A program made the translations under genes and the position numbers. This document shows, in pieces, positions 46,731 to 54,612 of a DNA stretch of 64,000 bases. The stretch comes from Vogesella mureinivorans (GTDB taxonomy: Bacteria; Pseudomonadota; Gammaproteobacteria; Burkholderiales; Chromobacteriaceae), in NCBI RefSeq assembly GCF_007644035.1, contig NZ_VMTV02000909.1, positions 1 to 64,000 on the forward strand. The letters are read 5' to 3'. Each line of letters starts with the position of its first letter. The first letter of the stretch is position 1. A model generated the notes under the pieces. The model ran no database searches. It saw only the letters and a list, made by a program, of their open reading frames with translations, and had not been told where the DNA came from.

Positions 46731-46758
46731 ACGTCGTATAATGTTTATTATGTCAAAT
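46731..46758 (+). other. dif-like XerCD site, left prophage junction
   Basis: The 28-bp site has XerC arm ACGTCGTATAA, centre TGTTTA and XerD arm TTATGTCAAAT; it matches the E. coli dif site at 21 of 28 positions and the XerD arm at 10 of 11. Its right part recurs at the other end of the prophage. It is probably the chromosomal dif site used for dimer resolution and captured by the phage. Confidence 0.82.
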
Positions 46759-46871
46759 TTAGACGCCAGAAACGCCGCTTTTACCTACTCTCTCGCCTGT
46801 TGCAGTTTCGATACACTACCCGCTTTACCTATGCGTAGAGACTTCCCAATACACACCAGATACAAACACAC

Positions 46872-46900
46872 AGAGCCTGACGAACTTGTCAGGCTCTTTT
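46872..46900 (+). terminator. Intrinsic terminator near the left prophage end
   Basis: AGAGCCTGAC / GTCAGGCTCT form a 10-bp perfect stem with loop GAACTT and a T-rich tail (TTTTACTTTT). It lies inside the open frame that runs from 46741, just before ATG 46909. Confidence 0.8.
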
Positions 46901-46908
46901 ACTTTTCC

Positions 46909-47286
46909 ATGCACGAAAACGAGCTAGCCGCAGAGCTGGGCGTAACGATTGCACAGATACAACGCTGGAAAAACGGCAAGGAAGCCGTACCGGGCATTTA
47001 TGTTAAATATCTGCAACGGTGGAAACGCCGGAACACAATAGAGGCAGACAGCCCATGGAACGGCACAGAAGCAATCGGCGAACGCCTTGTGATCGACCCC
47101 GGCGTAAGCCTGTCCATCGACTTTGCCGAGCTGGAACGCCTGCCACGCTACCGCCAGCTATACCACCTCTACAGCAAGCAGACAGACCTGATTGAACAGC
47201 TACTGATAGAACGCGACTACTTCAAAGCCCAATGCCACAAACAAGCCCGCTTTGGCATGGTGCTGAATTCCCTATTCCCTGACTAA
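46909..47286 (+). CDS. Prophage HTH regulator-like protein
   Basis: A protein of 125 residues from ATG 46909, opposite in strand to the phage structural genes. Its N-terminus has a helix-turn-helix-like segment (ENELAAELGVTIAQIQRWKNGKEAVP) typical of phage regulators; the rest is helical with no known domain. The frame is open back to 46741 (181 residues, start inside the dif-like site), but a strong terminator at 46872 would stop longer transcripts, so I favour the later start; neither has a clear ribosome binding site. Possible roles are copy control or regulation of the methyltransferase side; unproven. Confidence 0.55.
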   Translation: MHENELAAELGVTIAQIQRWKNGKEAVPGIYVKYLQRWKRRNTIEADSPWNGTEAIGERLVIDPGVSLSIDFAELERLPRYRQLYHLYSKQTDLIEQLLIERDYFKAQCHKQARFGMVLNSLFPD

Positions 47287-47499
47287 TGCCTAAAGGCACG
47301 CTCGCCGCTTGGCAGTTCCGGGGGTGTGCTTTGCAAACCCCCGAAACAGCCGTGAGCTTATTTGCAGGTTGGCCGCATCAAGGCTAAACCCTACGGGCAG
47401 CTTTGCTGGCCTTGACCCGGCAGGAGCACCCTACCCCGCCGTTTACGGTCAGCCCCCAATCGTGACCAGCCGGCAGCTGTTAGCGATGGATGTGTCACA

Positions 47500-47550
47500 G
47501 TGATTGACCAGGTGTGACAGGTTCCAGCTCAGTCACACCTGGTCAATCAC
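47500..47550. repeat. Perfect 19-bp inverted repeat in phage intergenic region
   Basis: GTGATTGACCAGGTGTGAC (47500-47518) and its complement (47532-47550) enclose a 13-base loop. The methyltransferase stop codon is in the right arm. It carries the GTGTGAC word that recurs at 48333-48510. It is a candidate origin, packaging hairpin or terminator. The rest of 47287-47499 has one smaller hairpin and one dispersed-motif copy. Confidence 0.75.
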
Positions 47551-48318
47551 ATCTAATCGCTCACGCCTTCGCTGCACTCTCTTACGACAAGAAGGCTCAG
47601 CAAACGAAGCCCTGCCATAAACAGGCCTGCCGCAACCACAAGAACACAAGCGAACAGAATCAGCAGGGACCGAATGAAGAATGGCAGAGGCAAGAAGGCG
47701 TGCCATAGGAACCGGGACGCCATTACCAACTGCACGATACCTGGCAGACAACGTAAAAGCAGGCAAATCAAGCGCGCCGGGTAAGCCTTGAAGCTGGCAA
47801 AAACGCCGATAGTCACGGCGATTCTGGTCTGAACCTTCGGACGCTGTGCAACAGGGCTCAACGTCAACGATACGAGGCTGGCGACTTACAGAGATGACGT
47901 GTCCATCTCTGTGACCAAACTGGAAATGGCGAAGCCTGTTTTGTGGCAAGCCACACTCAGAAGCATTGATGTCAATACGTTGATGGCTATAGCCATCAAT
48001 GACCAAATCTGGCACCTGGGCAACGTTTTCGAGTAGCCACCAAGTGGGACGAGCTTCCAGCACAACACGCTGAAACTCATCAAGCATCTCAAGGCCATTT
48101 CCAGTAGGTGCTGTACGCCTTGCTTTTGAAAAATCAGGGCACGGGCTACCACCGATTACGCCATCAAAGCGACCAGGCGGGACGTGAAAATCGCGTATAT
48201 CGCTGCCGTAAATAAGGTCTGGACCACGAACAACAGAAAAACCCTCAGCCTCAAAACCACGACCAAGCAAGTCAATCCCCGGAAACAATGAAAGTAGAAG
48301 CTGTGACGGTAACGTCAT
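47533..48318 (-). CDS. Phage-borne DNA cytosine-5 methyltransferase
   Basis: A 261-residue C5-cytosine methyltransferase. In order: motif I LLLSLFPGIDLLGRGFEAEGF, catalytic motif IV GGSPCPDFSKARR, motif VI WWLLENVAQVPD, motif VIII QNRLRHFQFG and motif X YRAVGNGVPVPMARLLASAI. The space between VIII and X is short, so the target recognition domain is minimal. A C-terminal Cys/Arg-rich segment (CSCGCGRPVYGRASFAEPSC) looks like a small zinc-binding domain. AGGAG precedes ATG 48318. There is no restriction enzyme gene beside it, so it may protect phage DNA. Copies of a 17-bp repeat flank it, as if it were an added cassette. Confidence 0.9.
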   Translation of the reverse strand: MTLPSQLLLSLFPGIDLLGRGFEAEGFSVVRGPDLIYGSDIRDFHVPPGRFDGVIGGSPCPDFSKARRTAPTGNGLEMLDEFQRVVLEARPTWWLLENVAQVPDLVIDGYSHQRIDINASECGLPQNRLRHFQFGHRDGHVISVSRQPRIVDVEPCCTASEGSDQNRRDYRRFCQLQGLPGALDLPAFTLSARYRAVGNGVPVPMARLLASAILHSVPADSVRLCSCGCGRPVYGRASFAEPSCRKRVQRRRERLDVIDQV

Positions 48319-48332
48319 GATTCACTCCTGGT

Positions 48333-48510
48333 AAGTCACAGAACAAGTGTGACCGACCTGGTGTGACTTGTCCAGAATGAGTCACGGCCGACTAGTCACA
48401 ACCAGAAACAAACACGAGGAGCGGCTGTGACAATATGGCGATGATTTAGCCCTGGTGAATCACGGCAAGTGTGACAGCCCGGGCGTGATGGACTCCAGCT
48501 CAGTCACACC
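48333..48510. repeat. Cluster of GTGTGAC / GTCAC words in phage intergenic region
   Basis: Between the methyltransferase start and the next phage gene, the words GTGTGAC, CTGTGAC and their complement GTCAC recur about nine times in both directions, ending with a 17-bp copy (48494-48510) of the sequence at 47523-47539. The layout recalls Rep or regulator binding sites in a filamentous phage origin region. Confidence 0.6.
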
Positions 48511-48521
48511 CGAAAGACGCC

Positions 48522-48797
48522 CTACTTTATGCCACGCCGCCTGTAGTTCTCTATAGTTCCTACCGCACGCATAATCGCTTGATGCTCAGTGGCTCGCTCA
48601 TCAAGCAATCGCTCATGTGCAAGCATTTTCCTGGCTAACTGCTCATTGCCACCGCAAGCAGCCACGAGGCGGTCAAACGCCTTCCTGTCCCGCGCACCAA
48701 GGCGAGAAAACCAGCGGCTTCGCCTGTCGTGACCTAGAGACATGGCAAAAACAAGGATGACCAGAAAGGCCAGTGTGATGAAAAGATAGATGCTCAT
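48522..48797 (-). CDS. Unknown 91-residue prophage membrane protein
   Basis: One N-terminal membrane segment (MSIYLFITLAFLVILVFAMSL) is followed by a charged helical domain (DRRSRWFSRLGARDRKAF, and on to the end) that would lie in the cytoplasm or periplasm. No family is recognised. It lies 17 bases downstream of the zot gene on the same strand, at the end of the structural and assembly operon. No strong ribosome binding site. Possible roles are superinfection exclusion or assembly, but this is a guess from position. Confidence 0.55.
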   Translation of the reverse strand: MSIYLFITLAFLVILVFAMSLGHDRRSRWFSRLGARDRKAFDRLVAACGGNEQLARKMLAHERLLDERATEHQAIMRAVGTIENYRRRGIK

Positions 48798-48814
48798 GCG
48801 AGCATGCTATTAGC

Positions 48815-49942
48815 CTATCCATCCGATTTCAAGAACCTAGATGACGAAGATCCACCAGGCATACGCATGCCGCCCGTAGCATCGCCCATAGTGACCACCG
48901 ACGCGCCACCAGGAGAGGCAGCACCGCCCTGCCCTTGCTGGCTTGAATCAGCCGCCTGCCTTTCCTGGGAAGGCTGTGCAAACTCATCAAACCGGCCTTT
49001 GCTTGCCACGCCCTGGCAAACATCCTCAGGGACTTCTAAGACAGTGGCCTGTTGTGTGTAACACGTGCACCTGGTACGCGATGCAACACAGCCCTGGAGG
49101 CGCGGAAACGTGACGGGCCTAGCTATTTCCTGATACCTAGGAGCCGTTTCCGGCCTATCCGGTACGGCTGGCGTATACGCGGCCACCACGTCAGACGCCG
49201 ACTTAAGCGCCACCGTTTTAGCCTCAGGAGCCATAGCCGAACCCTTAGGCGCAACCTGACCGGCGACCTCACCAGTTGGCGCAGTTCCGCCCAATCGTGA
49301 CAATGCTTTGTAGCCGATAAAAGCCAGGACAGGCAGCACCAGGAAAATCAGCAGCATATTACGGACGCCCTTCGGCAGCTGAAAGCGGTGTGTATGCACC
49401 TCAGCCGACTTATAAAGCGGGTATACATCCTTTGGGTAGGCAAACACCCTCTTGTCAGCCGACCTGGACGCCGCGCCCGTGCTGTTCGGGCTGATCTCGC
49501 AGCAATCCCACTTGAGCAAGTCAGCCGCAGGAGCGCCCATAATTCGGCGCAAATGATGATGCTTATTGACGAGCTCACGAATGAACGAATCAAGCAGCTT
49601 TGGCCCCTGGGTTATCAGCCAGACATCGAAACCCTTGTGACGATGGACGGCAAAGTCACCAATATATTTAGGCACCTCAGAACCAGACCTACGCACCCCA
49701 AAATGCTTTTGACACTCATCAATCACAATGATTGAGCCCTTTGGCAAGTCATGCCATTGCTTAGGGTCTTCCAGCTCTATCCAGTCTAATTTGGCCTTGC
49801 CAAGCTCAGTTAATGGAATGCCGTGATAATAGACCTGGCGCTTTCCAATACCTTCAATTTCTACCTGGGCTTCTTTTCTAACAGTGTCGATAACATAAAG
49901 GGTCTTGCCACTACCAGGCACAGCAGTAATCAGATTAAGCAT
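48815..49942 (-). CDS. zot: Zot/pI-type phage assembly ATPase
   Basis: A 375-residue zonular occludens toxin family protein, the inovirus pI morphogenesis ATPase that drives extrusion of the filament through the inner membrane. The Walker A motif AVPGSGKT is at residues 7-14, Walker B SIIVIDEC at about 70-77, and one membrane segment at about 195-213 separates the cytoplasmic NTPase from a periplasmic tail of about 160 residues rich in Ser/Gly/Pro. The start at ATG 49942 is 3 bases from the stop of the preceding gene. Name by family; toxin activity is not implied. Confidence 0.93.
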   Translation of the reverse strand: MLNLITAVPGSGKTLYVIDTVRKEAQVEIEGIGKRQVYYHGIPLTELGKAKLDWIELEDPKQWHDLPKGSIIVIDECQKHFGVRRSGSEVPKYIGDFAVHRHKGFDVWLITQGPKLLDSFIRELVNKHHHLRRIMGAPAADLLKWDCCEISPNSTGAASRSADKRVFAYPKDVYPLYKSAEVHTHRFQLPKGVRNMLLIFLVLPVLAFIGYKALSRLGGTAPTGEVAGQVAPKGSAMAPEAKTVALKSASDVVAAYTPAVPDRPETAPRYQEIARPVTFPRLQGCVASRTRCTCYTQQATVLEVPEDVCQGVASKGRFDEFAQPSQERQAADSSQQGQGGAASPGGASVVTMGDATGGMRMPGGSSSSRFLKSDG

Positions 49943-49945
49943 GGA

Positions 49946-50248
49946 TTAATCCTTAGAACCAAAACGAGAGCGAATCATTGAGCCAGTACTATTAACGCCG
50001 TCAAGATAAGAGCGGATAAGTAAAGCTGCCATATTGATAGCCAGGACGTCACCAAATCCCATAAGGGAAAGAATCGAATATATATCATGACCGATAGAGC
50101 CAGCCATACCGACAAGCATACTATCTAGCTGTTCGAAAACTATCTTTATACCAGTATAAGAAACCAAGCCAAATGTAAACGCCCCTGCCACTTTGGCAAT
50201 AATCGGTTCGACCAGGTAAAGCAATAAACCGCCTAGTATTTTCCACAT
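49946..50248 (-). CDS. pVI-like minor coat protein (DUF2523 type)
   Basis: A 100-residue protein with three hydrophobic segments (about 4-24, 25-45 and 65-85), in the position of gene VI between the adhesin and the pI ATPase. Size and layout fit the DUF2523 family of inovirus minor tip proteins. Its start codon at 50248 shares a base with the end of the TspB-like gene, indicating translational coupling. Confidence 0.8.
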   Translation of the reverse strand: MWKILGGLLLYLVEPIIAKVAGAFTFGLVSYTGIKIVFEQLDSMLVGMAGSIGHDIYSILSLMGFGDVLAINMAALLIRSYLDGVNSTGSMIRSRFGSKD

Positions 50249-51621
50249 TATTGCGCACCCCTAAATATAGTCCTGGCAGCCATGAAATAACCGAGCAAGA
50301 CAAAGAACGGGTTAATCATTATGGACAGGTCACAAAACGGCTTGTAAGTAAATACCAGCTCTGTATCAGTGCCCATTATATTGATAGGCAGCTTTTTTGG
50401 CTCAGGGCACGAATTGGATGTGAAATATTTATTTTTAGCATCCAGGGTCAATTTTACATCCTCAGTCTTGATGGCCTTTTTTTCCACATCTGGCATATCA
50501 GTAGAGAATAAGAAATCCTTGATAGAGGCAACAGCACCAGTCAGAGGAGAAACGGCAGAAGCTACCGCACTAGAAATGGCCGTGGCTGAAGCCTGAACGG
50601 CATTAACCACAGATGTAACGGCATTAGATATAGTCGCTTTTATGGCTGATACGGCACTAGAAATAGCCGTAGTAATGGACGAGAGATCTAAGGGCGGGAC
50701 TTCTTCGGAGCCAGTGCCAGTACCAGTACCAGTACCAGTACCAGTACCAGTACCAGTACCAGTACCAGTACCAGTACCAGTGCCAGTACCAGTGCCAGTG
50801 CCGCCAGTAGATGAGGGAGCACCAAGCGCGCCAGGTGGAAGGCTAATTACAGGAGGTTGACCATCACCTTTTGATTCAAGCGTGCCAGTTACCGTGCCTG
50901 AAGGCGTCTTATAGGTAACATTGCCACCACCTATGGAAATAGACTCAGAACCACCCTGACAAGATGCCGACATAGACCCACCAGAGATGGAAAAAGTACA
51001 ACCCCCGCGATCGAAACTGGTAACACCATTGCAAGCAGGGTTTGACGGATCAGCAGAGAATGAACCACCACGGAAAACAATTTCACATTCAAGACCCGCA
51101 GGCTTTTGAACATCCGCAGGCGTTGCCAAAGCACAAGAGTCACCATTCAGAGCATAACCAGATGGACAAGTCTTTTTGGTTTCAATAACAGACTTGCACC
51201 CGCCAAAAGCACCAGCAGCATTCCAAGCACAAGCACCCTCAACGCGGCCACCATGCTCAGGACGCGCAAAAGGCCAGTCTTCATAAATAACTTCCAAGCA
51301 TGGCCTGCCACCCTCACAGATAAGTTGATCTGAGGAGGGCGATACAGGAGGAGGAACAGATACAGGCTTGCCGTCAGCATCAGGCTTTGTGGGCCAGTCA
51401 GGTACTGGGGTTTGTGTATTGCCATCAAGCCTAGGGTATATGAGGCCAGCAATAGTGAGCCCGATGATGGGTGCAAGGTAACGGCCAGCTTGAGTAAGCG
51501 TAAAACGGGCACCAGCCCCCATGGCCAAGCCGATAAGAGGCGCGAAGGCATAAGCCCTAACAGGAAATATCAACTGCCAGAGCATGAATAAAGACAGGAA
51601 AATAACCCGCAGAGCTTTCAT
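50248..51621 (-). CDS. TspB/pIII-like phage adhesin
   Basis: A 457-residue tip protein. It has a signal peptide (about 1-26), a second hydrophobic stretch (about 28-62), a cysteine-rich outer region (about 100-225, around ten Cys), a Gly-Thr repeat linker (about 275-304), an Ala/Ser/Val-rich helical stretch and a C-terminal membrane anchor (SIMINPFFVLLGYFMAARTIF). This matches the C-terminal domain arrangement of Neisseria phage TspB and pIII. It should bind the host receptor during infection. AGGTGA precedes ATG 51621. The linker is coded by a perfect hexamer array. Confidence 0.85.
   Translation of the reverse strand: MKALRVIFLSLFMLWQLIFPVRAYAFAPLIGLAMGAGARFTLTQAGRYLAPIIGLTIAGLIYPRLDGNTQTPVPDWPTKPDADGKPVSVPPPVSPSSDQLICEGGRPCLEVIYEDWPFARPEHGGRVEGACAWNAAGAFGGCKSVIETKKTCPSGYALNGDSCALATPADVQKPAGLECEIVFRGGSFSADPSNPACNGVTSFDRGGCTFSISGGSMSASCQGGSESISIGGGNVTYKTPSGTVTGTLESKGDGQPPVISLPPGALGAPSSTGGTGTGTGTGTGTGTGTGTGTGTGTGTGTGTGSEEVPPLDLSSITTAISSAVSAIKATISNAVTSVVNAVQASATAISSAVASAVSPLTGAVASIKDFLFSTDMPDVEKKAIKTEDVKLTLDAKNKYFTSNSCPEPKKLPINIMGTDTELVFTYKPFCDLSIMINPFFVLLGYFMAARTIFRGAQ
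50711..50800. repeat. Hexanucleotide tandem repeat, 15 units
   Basis: There are 15 units of CCAGTA (11) or CCAGTG (4) on the plus strand, coding Gly-Thr dipeptides in the TspB-like adhesin. As the unit is a multiple of three, slippage would change linker length without breaking the frame. Confidence 0.95.
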
Positions 51622-51692
51622 GGCGTCACCTAAATAGAATCCAAAACGCCCCGACCAGGGCAAACAGAACAATATAGCCTTCCATATGCAAA

Positions 51693-51713
51693 AAGGGGGC
51701 AATAAGCCCCCTT
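51693..51713 (-). terminator. Terminator after the major coat gene
   Basis: AAGGGGGC / GCCCCCTT form an 8-bp stem with loop AATAA; T4 follows on the minus strand. Filamentous phages commonly place a terminator after gene VIII. Confidence 0.88.
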
Positions 51714-51735
51714 CCCCCTTATTTGTGTGACAGGG

Positions 51736-51945
51736 TTACGGGCGAACCATGCGCCACATTTTCTTGATGGCGAAGAAGCCCAGCATTGCAGCGCCGATAG
51801 CGGCAATGGCGACACCACCCGCCTGAATTGCATCAGTCACGGGGGTGATGTCGATAGTAGGCGCAGCAGCGTGAGCGGATGCAGCAGCAGCACCAATTAC
51901 GGAAGCCAGAGCGACGCGTTTCAGCAGTTGAAGTTTCGATTTCAT
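51736..51945 (-). CDS. Major coat protein (pVIII-like)
   Basis: A 69-residue precursor with a 26-residue signal peptide (MKSKLQLLKRVALASVIGAA, then an Ala-rich stretch to AHA). The mature part of about 43 residues has an acidic/polar N-terminus, a membrane segment (AGGVAIAAIGAAMLGFFAI) and a basic end KKMWRMVRP. This is the standard filamentous phage capsid layout. GAGGA lies 9 bases before ATG 51945. A terminator follows at once, consistent with high-level coat expression. Confidence 0.92.
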   Translation of the reverse strand: MKSKLQLLKRVALASVIGAAAASAHAAAPTIDITPVTDAIQAGGVAIAAIGAAMLGFFAIKKMWRMVRP

Positions 51946-51949
51946 GGGA

Positions 51950-52222
51950 TTAATCCTCATTTGTGGATGGAGAAATAAAACGGCCAATATTGCGATATGC
52001 AAAGGCCAAGCCCCAAAGGGCAGCTATACCTAGGGCAATAGATGCACCGTCAGTAATAGAAAGCGGCACGAAAAACGTAGTATTCATGCTGCTATATTCT
52101 TGTTGCGTCACCAGGACATAGCCAGGGCAATTAGCCAGGTCAGCAGATGAAGCAACCAAAACAGGCTGATCTATAGGATCACCGCCATATGTTGGCGTTT
52201 TAAACTCTACGCATTGCGGCAT
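51950..52222 (-). CDS. Unknown 90-residue prophage membrane protein
   Basis: The protein has an N-terminal polar part with two Cys (residues 4 and 32) and one membrane segment (about 58-75). It starts at ATG 52222, immediately after the replication gene stop, and ends 4 bases before the major coat start. By position it could be a minor coat protein (pVII/pIX role), but sequence does not prove it. Confidence 0.65.
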   Translation of the reverse strand: MPQCVEFKTPTYGGDPIDQPVLVASSADLANCPGYVLVTQQEYSSMNTTFFVPLSITDGASIALGIAALWGLAFAYRNIGRFISPSTNED

Positions 52223-54043
52223 TTATGCATTCCCCATTATGAAAGCGTGCCAATCGGGATGTATCCGACCAGCAGGTATAGTTAACGGGGGAATGGGTGT
52301 AATGGGTGTATCCGGGGGGATTACTTCCGGCATCCTGCCGGTGTAAGTAATCGGAGCCGTACAGTTATTGACACGAGTCCAAGGCGCGGACGCGCCGCCA
52401 GCGGCAAGCCGCTTGTCGGCACGCCCCGCGCTATTTGCGCTCTCGATGTGCCACTGGTGAACACGGGTAATGATGGCTTCGCCATTGAAGGTGATACCGC
52501 GTACCACCTTTACCGGCTCTTCATAGCGGTTTGTGCGTTCTTCGCGGTATGGCAGCACGTCAGCGGTAAGCGACAGGCGCATGAATTGCGCCCAATCAGA
52601 GGCGTCAGCAGCTGCAAAGAGATCCCGCAAGCCCTCTTGAACCTGATCTGCAGTCAGGCGGCGAAGCTCACGCCAGACAGTGACAGAGGCAGTGCCGAAG
52701 AACTGGAATTGCCGGGCGCGATTTGTAGAAGCCCACGAACCAACACGGGCGGCAGATTCCACCAGTGAGGATTTGCCAGACTCATGGTCTACGCCGGTCA
52801 GACTGGAGCCATCAGCGCAGCCGCCATCAATGTTTTTACTGATGTACTTTGCGAGGTAGCCAACAGCGGAGCCTTTAGCCGGGTCAATGCGCTTGAAGGT
52901 AAAGCGACGCAGCCAAGCGCCCTTTTCGTTCGGGCTGTCCTGCAGGGAGTAAGCGCGGAAGGTGCGGAGCGCGGTCTTTATCTGGCCGGGCTGGACGAAC
53001 AAGAGCATGTGCCAATGCGGCGTACCATCGTGATGCGGCTCAACAGTGCGGACGCCGAAGAACTGGACGCCATCACGCGCCCACTGTGCACGGGTGCGAC
53101 GCCATACGGTGTTCAGGTACTCATGAACCTGGCGGCCATCCTCGCCCGTGTAATTTGGGTTTTCCCCGCCGCCTTTGCTCAGGCGTGGGTGCATGTGGCC
53201 GGGGGCTGTGAGCGTCACGAAAACAGCGGAGCAGCCCTGTTCTTTTGCATACTCTTCAAGGCCACGCGCCCGAACCATGAGTTCAGCGCGTTTTATCACC
53301 GGGTTGGCCGGGGACTTGTCGGCCAGTTCCTGCAGGGTGAATTGGTCGCCCTGTTCATTGGTGGCAACGAGGTTGGCCAGAATGTCAGCGGAACGGCGGC
53401 GCCGCGCCTGTACTACGGCATGGGTTCTATCGGAGACGTACAAAGCTCTATTGCGGCTGACGAGTCCGGCATTGACAGCGAGACGCTCGAAAGCGCTACC
53501 GTGTACCGCCCTAATCTGACGCTTCCAATAGATCGGGTCGCATCCGCGGAGCCTTGCGGCTTTTCTGATGGCAACGATTTTGTCCCGGTCGCACTCGCCG
53601 GTTTCCTTGTCGATTGCCCTTGAGATGTCGGAGGGCGGCAAAGGAAGTAGCGCGGCAGCTGCCAGCTCATCGACCTCAGGCGCTGGGTGATAGGGCCAGC
53701 TGCTACGCATGACAGCATCAGCAAGTTTTTCTGCGGCCGCGCTGATTTCGTCGTGATCAAGGTACACATGGCGTTTTCTAGCTGCTGTGCAAATATCACG
53801 GGGCAGCCCGGCCACAGTTCCGCCATGGACGAATCGTTTAAGCCAGTCATTGGCATCAATCCAAGAACGGCCAGCACCGCTACCATGTTTGCGTGACCAT
53901 GCACGAAGCAGGACGGACGACATATCCGGGGACAGGTCAGCCGACTTGATACGGCGCATTGCCCACTGTTGATCAGCCAGCGCAGGAGCGTGGCGACCCT
54001 TAACAGGCGCAAACAATGGGGTAACGGTGCGTAGCGGGTTCAT
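52223..54043 (-). CDS. Rolling-circle replication initiator
   Basis: A 606-residue HUH endonuclease of the phage gene A / GPA type that nicks the phage origin. The HUH metal motif is visible in GTPHWHMLLFV and the catalytic tyrosine pair in YLAKYISKNI (Y-x3-Y), after the conserved FVTLTAPGHMHPR strand. The C-terminal 60 residues are Pro/Ile/Thr-rich. Its ATG at 54043 overlaps the stop of the upstream 72-residue gene, so the replication genes are translationally coupled. Confidence 0.9.
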   Translation of the reverse strand: MNPLRTVTPLFAPVKGRHAPALADQQWAMRRIKSADLSPDMSSVLLRAWSRKHGSGAGRSWIDANDWLKRFVHGGTVAGLPRDICTAARKRHVYLDHDEISAAAEKLADAVMRSSWPYHPAPEVDELAAAALLPLPPSDISRAIDKETGECDRDKIVAIRKAARLRGCDPIYWKRQIRAVHGSAFERLAVNAGLVSRNRALYVSDRTHAVVQARRRRSADILANLVATNEQGDQFTLQELADKSPANPVIKRAELMVRARGLEEYAKEQGCSAVFVTLTAPGHMHPRLSKGGGENPNYTGEDGRQVHEYLNTVWRRTRAQWARDGVQFFGVRTVEPHHDGTPHWHMLLFVQPGQIKTALRTFRAYSLQDSPNEKGAWLRRFTFKRIDPAKGSAVGYLAKYISKNIDGGCADGSSLTGVDHESGKSSLVESAARVGSWASTNRARQFQFFGTASVTVWRELRRLTADQVQEGLRDLFAAADASDWAQFMRLSLTADVLPYREERTNRYEEPVKVVRGITFNGEAIITRVHQWHIESANSAGRADKRLAAGGASAPWTRVNNCTAPITYTGRMPEVIPPDTPITPIPPLTIPAGRIHPDWHAFIMGNA

Positions 54044-54258
54044 CGCACCAGACCTTTTTCAGCAGTCAGGGGCGACAGGAAAGTAATACCTTCCGGGCAG
54101 CGGTAGATAGACAGCTGCTCGACGGTGTATTCCGGCATGTGTTGCGCCCCGAGCTTGCGGAGGTGGTGCTTTTCCGACAGGGTCAAATCGTCAAACGCCA
54201 CGCGCTTATAGCCGGGGAATTGTGACGGGATGAGCTCGGGCAGGTTCGGGGCGAACAT
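54040..54258 (-). CDS. Unknown 72-residue prophage protein
   Basis: A soluble small protein with no recognised domain; it contains a short basic/His region (SEKHHLRKLGAQHM). It is coupled to the replication gene by a 4-base ATGA overlap and starts 2 bases after the ssDNA-binding protein stop. It is probably part of the replication module. Confidence 0.6.
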   Translation of the reverse strand: MFAPNLPELIPSQFPGYKRVAFDDLTLSEKHHLRKLGAQHMPEYTVEQLSIYRCPEGITFLSPLTAEKGLVR

Positions 54259-54260
54259 GA

Positions 54261-54584
54261 TTAGGGCGCCTTTTTAAGAGCGGCCATGGCCGGGGCAATC
54301 GTGGCCATGAACTCTTCGACCGAAACCAGCTTAGGGGCAAGCGTCATGGCGTCATACTCGCCAACGTAGACAGACACCGGGGAAAGGACATACATACCCG
54401 GCGCGTACGGCACCTGATCGGCAGCAAGGCGGATGCGGGTTTCAACGGGGTAGCGTTTCAGCTTGCCGGTTTCCTGATCGTAGGTGGCGGCATAGGCGGT
54501 TTGGCTACGGCTTACACCGGAACGGCCATCACGTTGCCATGCCTTTTCTGTGACGGGTTTGTCTTCAACTTCGATAACGATCAT
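54261..54584 (-). CDS. Phage ssDNA-binding protein (pV-like)
   Basis: A 107-residue beta-rich protein beginning MIVIEVEDKPVTEK, in the position and of the size of the gene V protein family that coats phage ssDNA before assembly. The block YPVETRIRLAADQVPYAPGMYVL followed by SVYVGEYDAMTLAPKLV fits the OB-like fold of that family. GGAG precedes ATG 54584. Family assignment is from recalled similarity and position. Confidence 0.8.
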   Translation of the reverse strand: MIVIEVEDKPVTEKAWQRDGRSGVSRSQTAYAATYDQETGKLKRYPVETRIRLAADQVPYAPGMYVLSPVSVYVGEYDAMTLAPKLVSVEEFMATIAPAMAALKKAP

Positions 54585-54612
54585 GTGATGTACTCCGAAT
54601 AAAAAGCCGACG

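Noticed and set aside
48815-49942. Zot as a functional enterotoxin
   Set aside because: The name reflects the phage assembly ATPase family; nothing in the sequence shows the tight-junction-active C-terminal peptide.
50711-50800. CRISPR array
   Set aside because: The 6-base units are contiguous with no spacers and are in frame inside the adhesin gene. No CRISPR array or cas gene was seen in the window.
53623-53784. Plus-strand frame of about 279 residues opposite the replication initiator (52784-53623)
   Set aside because: It overlaps the HUH replication gene in antisense and has no motif or ribosome binding site.
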